The position numbers were made by a program, and so were the translations under genes. The notes under the pieces were generated by a model that did no database searches, was not told the origin of the DNA, and saw only the letters and a program-made list of their open reading frames with translations. This document shows positions 58,112-58,355 of a stretch of DNA of 58,355 bases, piece by piece. This DNA comes from an uncultured Clostridia bacterium. GTDB lineage: Bacteria > Bacillota > Clostridia > Oscillospirales > Ruminococcaceae. The stretch lies in the NCBI GenBank assembly GCA_947624375.1, contig CANQKD010000015.1, positions 1 through 58,355 of the forward strand, written 5' to 3'. The stretch's first letter is position 1; every line of letters begins with the position of its first letter.

Positions 58112-58355
58112 AATAAAGCTGACCTCAAAAAGGGGGAAGCGATAAAGCACCTTGAAAATTGAACAATCGAGAGATCCAAAAAGGAAAAGGAACCCTGAAA
58201 TTAAGTCAAAGCTTTGAGAGAAGTAAGAGACTGAAGGAAGGTCGTGCGTTTGTATCTTTGCATTGTATGTAAAGATAACGACCTTTAAAAAATAAAGAAA
58301 AGAACGCAAGTCAGTGATTCATAAAAGGAAACTGAGGAAATAGTCCTTTCTTTGG
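58112..58355 (+). ncRNA. Probable rRNA operon leader (partial)
   Basis: The sequence CACCTTGAAAATTGAACAAT is a typical segment of clostridial rRNA leaders and spacers. Purine-rich DNA follows, with a hairpin at 58238-58285: AAGGTCGT/ACGACCTT outside and TATCTTT/AAAGATA inside, possibly a processing stem. The 16S gene would start beyond the window end. Confidence 0.65.

Overview
The window looks like chromosome of a Ruminococcus-like clostridium (Bacillota, Oscillospiraceae). The evidence is a Bacillus-type purF, a YerC-type TrpR-like regulator, an LCP-family envelope protein, strong TTGACA-17-TATAAT promoters, GGAGG ribosome sites, and a secreted protein made of Cys/His repeats with fibronectin III domains. 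The genus is an inference; I could not run a search. The mnmE-mnmG-rsmG cluster carries three 16-bp parS-like palindromes, so the region probably lies near the replication origin.

Layout. 1-6.2 kb: repeat-rich spacers around pyrG-purF and a GH13 glycosidase, ending at tRNA-Pro(GGG). 6.2-33.0 kb: two related integrative mobilizable elements in tandem behind tRNA-Pro, separated by short direct repeats. Both share a backbone: TnpV-like protein, DUF6076-type zinc protein, DUF3987 replication-type protein, excisionase, small helical protein, structured oriT-like region, MobV relaxase and tyrosine integrase. They differ in a defence cargo inserted at the same place on the minus strand. Element 1 carries a putative PD-(D/E)XK endonuclease, an N6-adenine methyltransferase, an OLD-like ATPase/TOPRIM protein and a Dam-type D12 methyltransferase. 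Element 2 carries a type IIG restriction-modification enzyme, a second N6-adenine methyltransferase and a RloC-like ATPase with a zinc hook and an Arg-x3-Glu...His anticodon-nuclease signature. In element 2 the replication-type gene and the relaxase gene each have a one-base frameshift.

33.0-41.3 kb: accessory genes. They are a large HTH-containing protein, a ClpP-like protease with Ser-His-Asn in place of Ser-His-Asp next to a soluble VirD4-like ATPase, a lipoprotein, a membrane protein with an internal duplication, and an ABC-exporter remnant joined to a truncated MATE transporter. 41.4-45.4 kb: the large secreted repeat protein. 45.6-56.8 kb: core genes (DUF4240, GNAT, rsmG, mnmG, mnmE, nucleotidyltransferase, LCP protein, yerC, methyltransferase, hslO, small membrane protein). 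56.9-57.7 kb: tRNA-Val, Asp, Gly and Cys. The window ends in what looks like the promoter and leader of an rRNA operon.

Intergenic DNA is unusually repetitive. It holds heptameric tandem repeats (TCTAAC/TCTTGC type), a dispersed element of about 150 bp in four copies, and a short motif repeated after genes.
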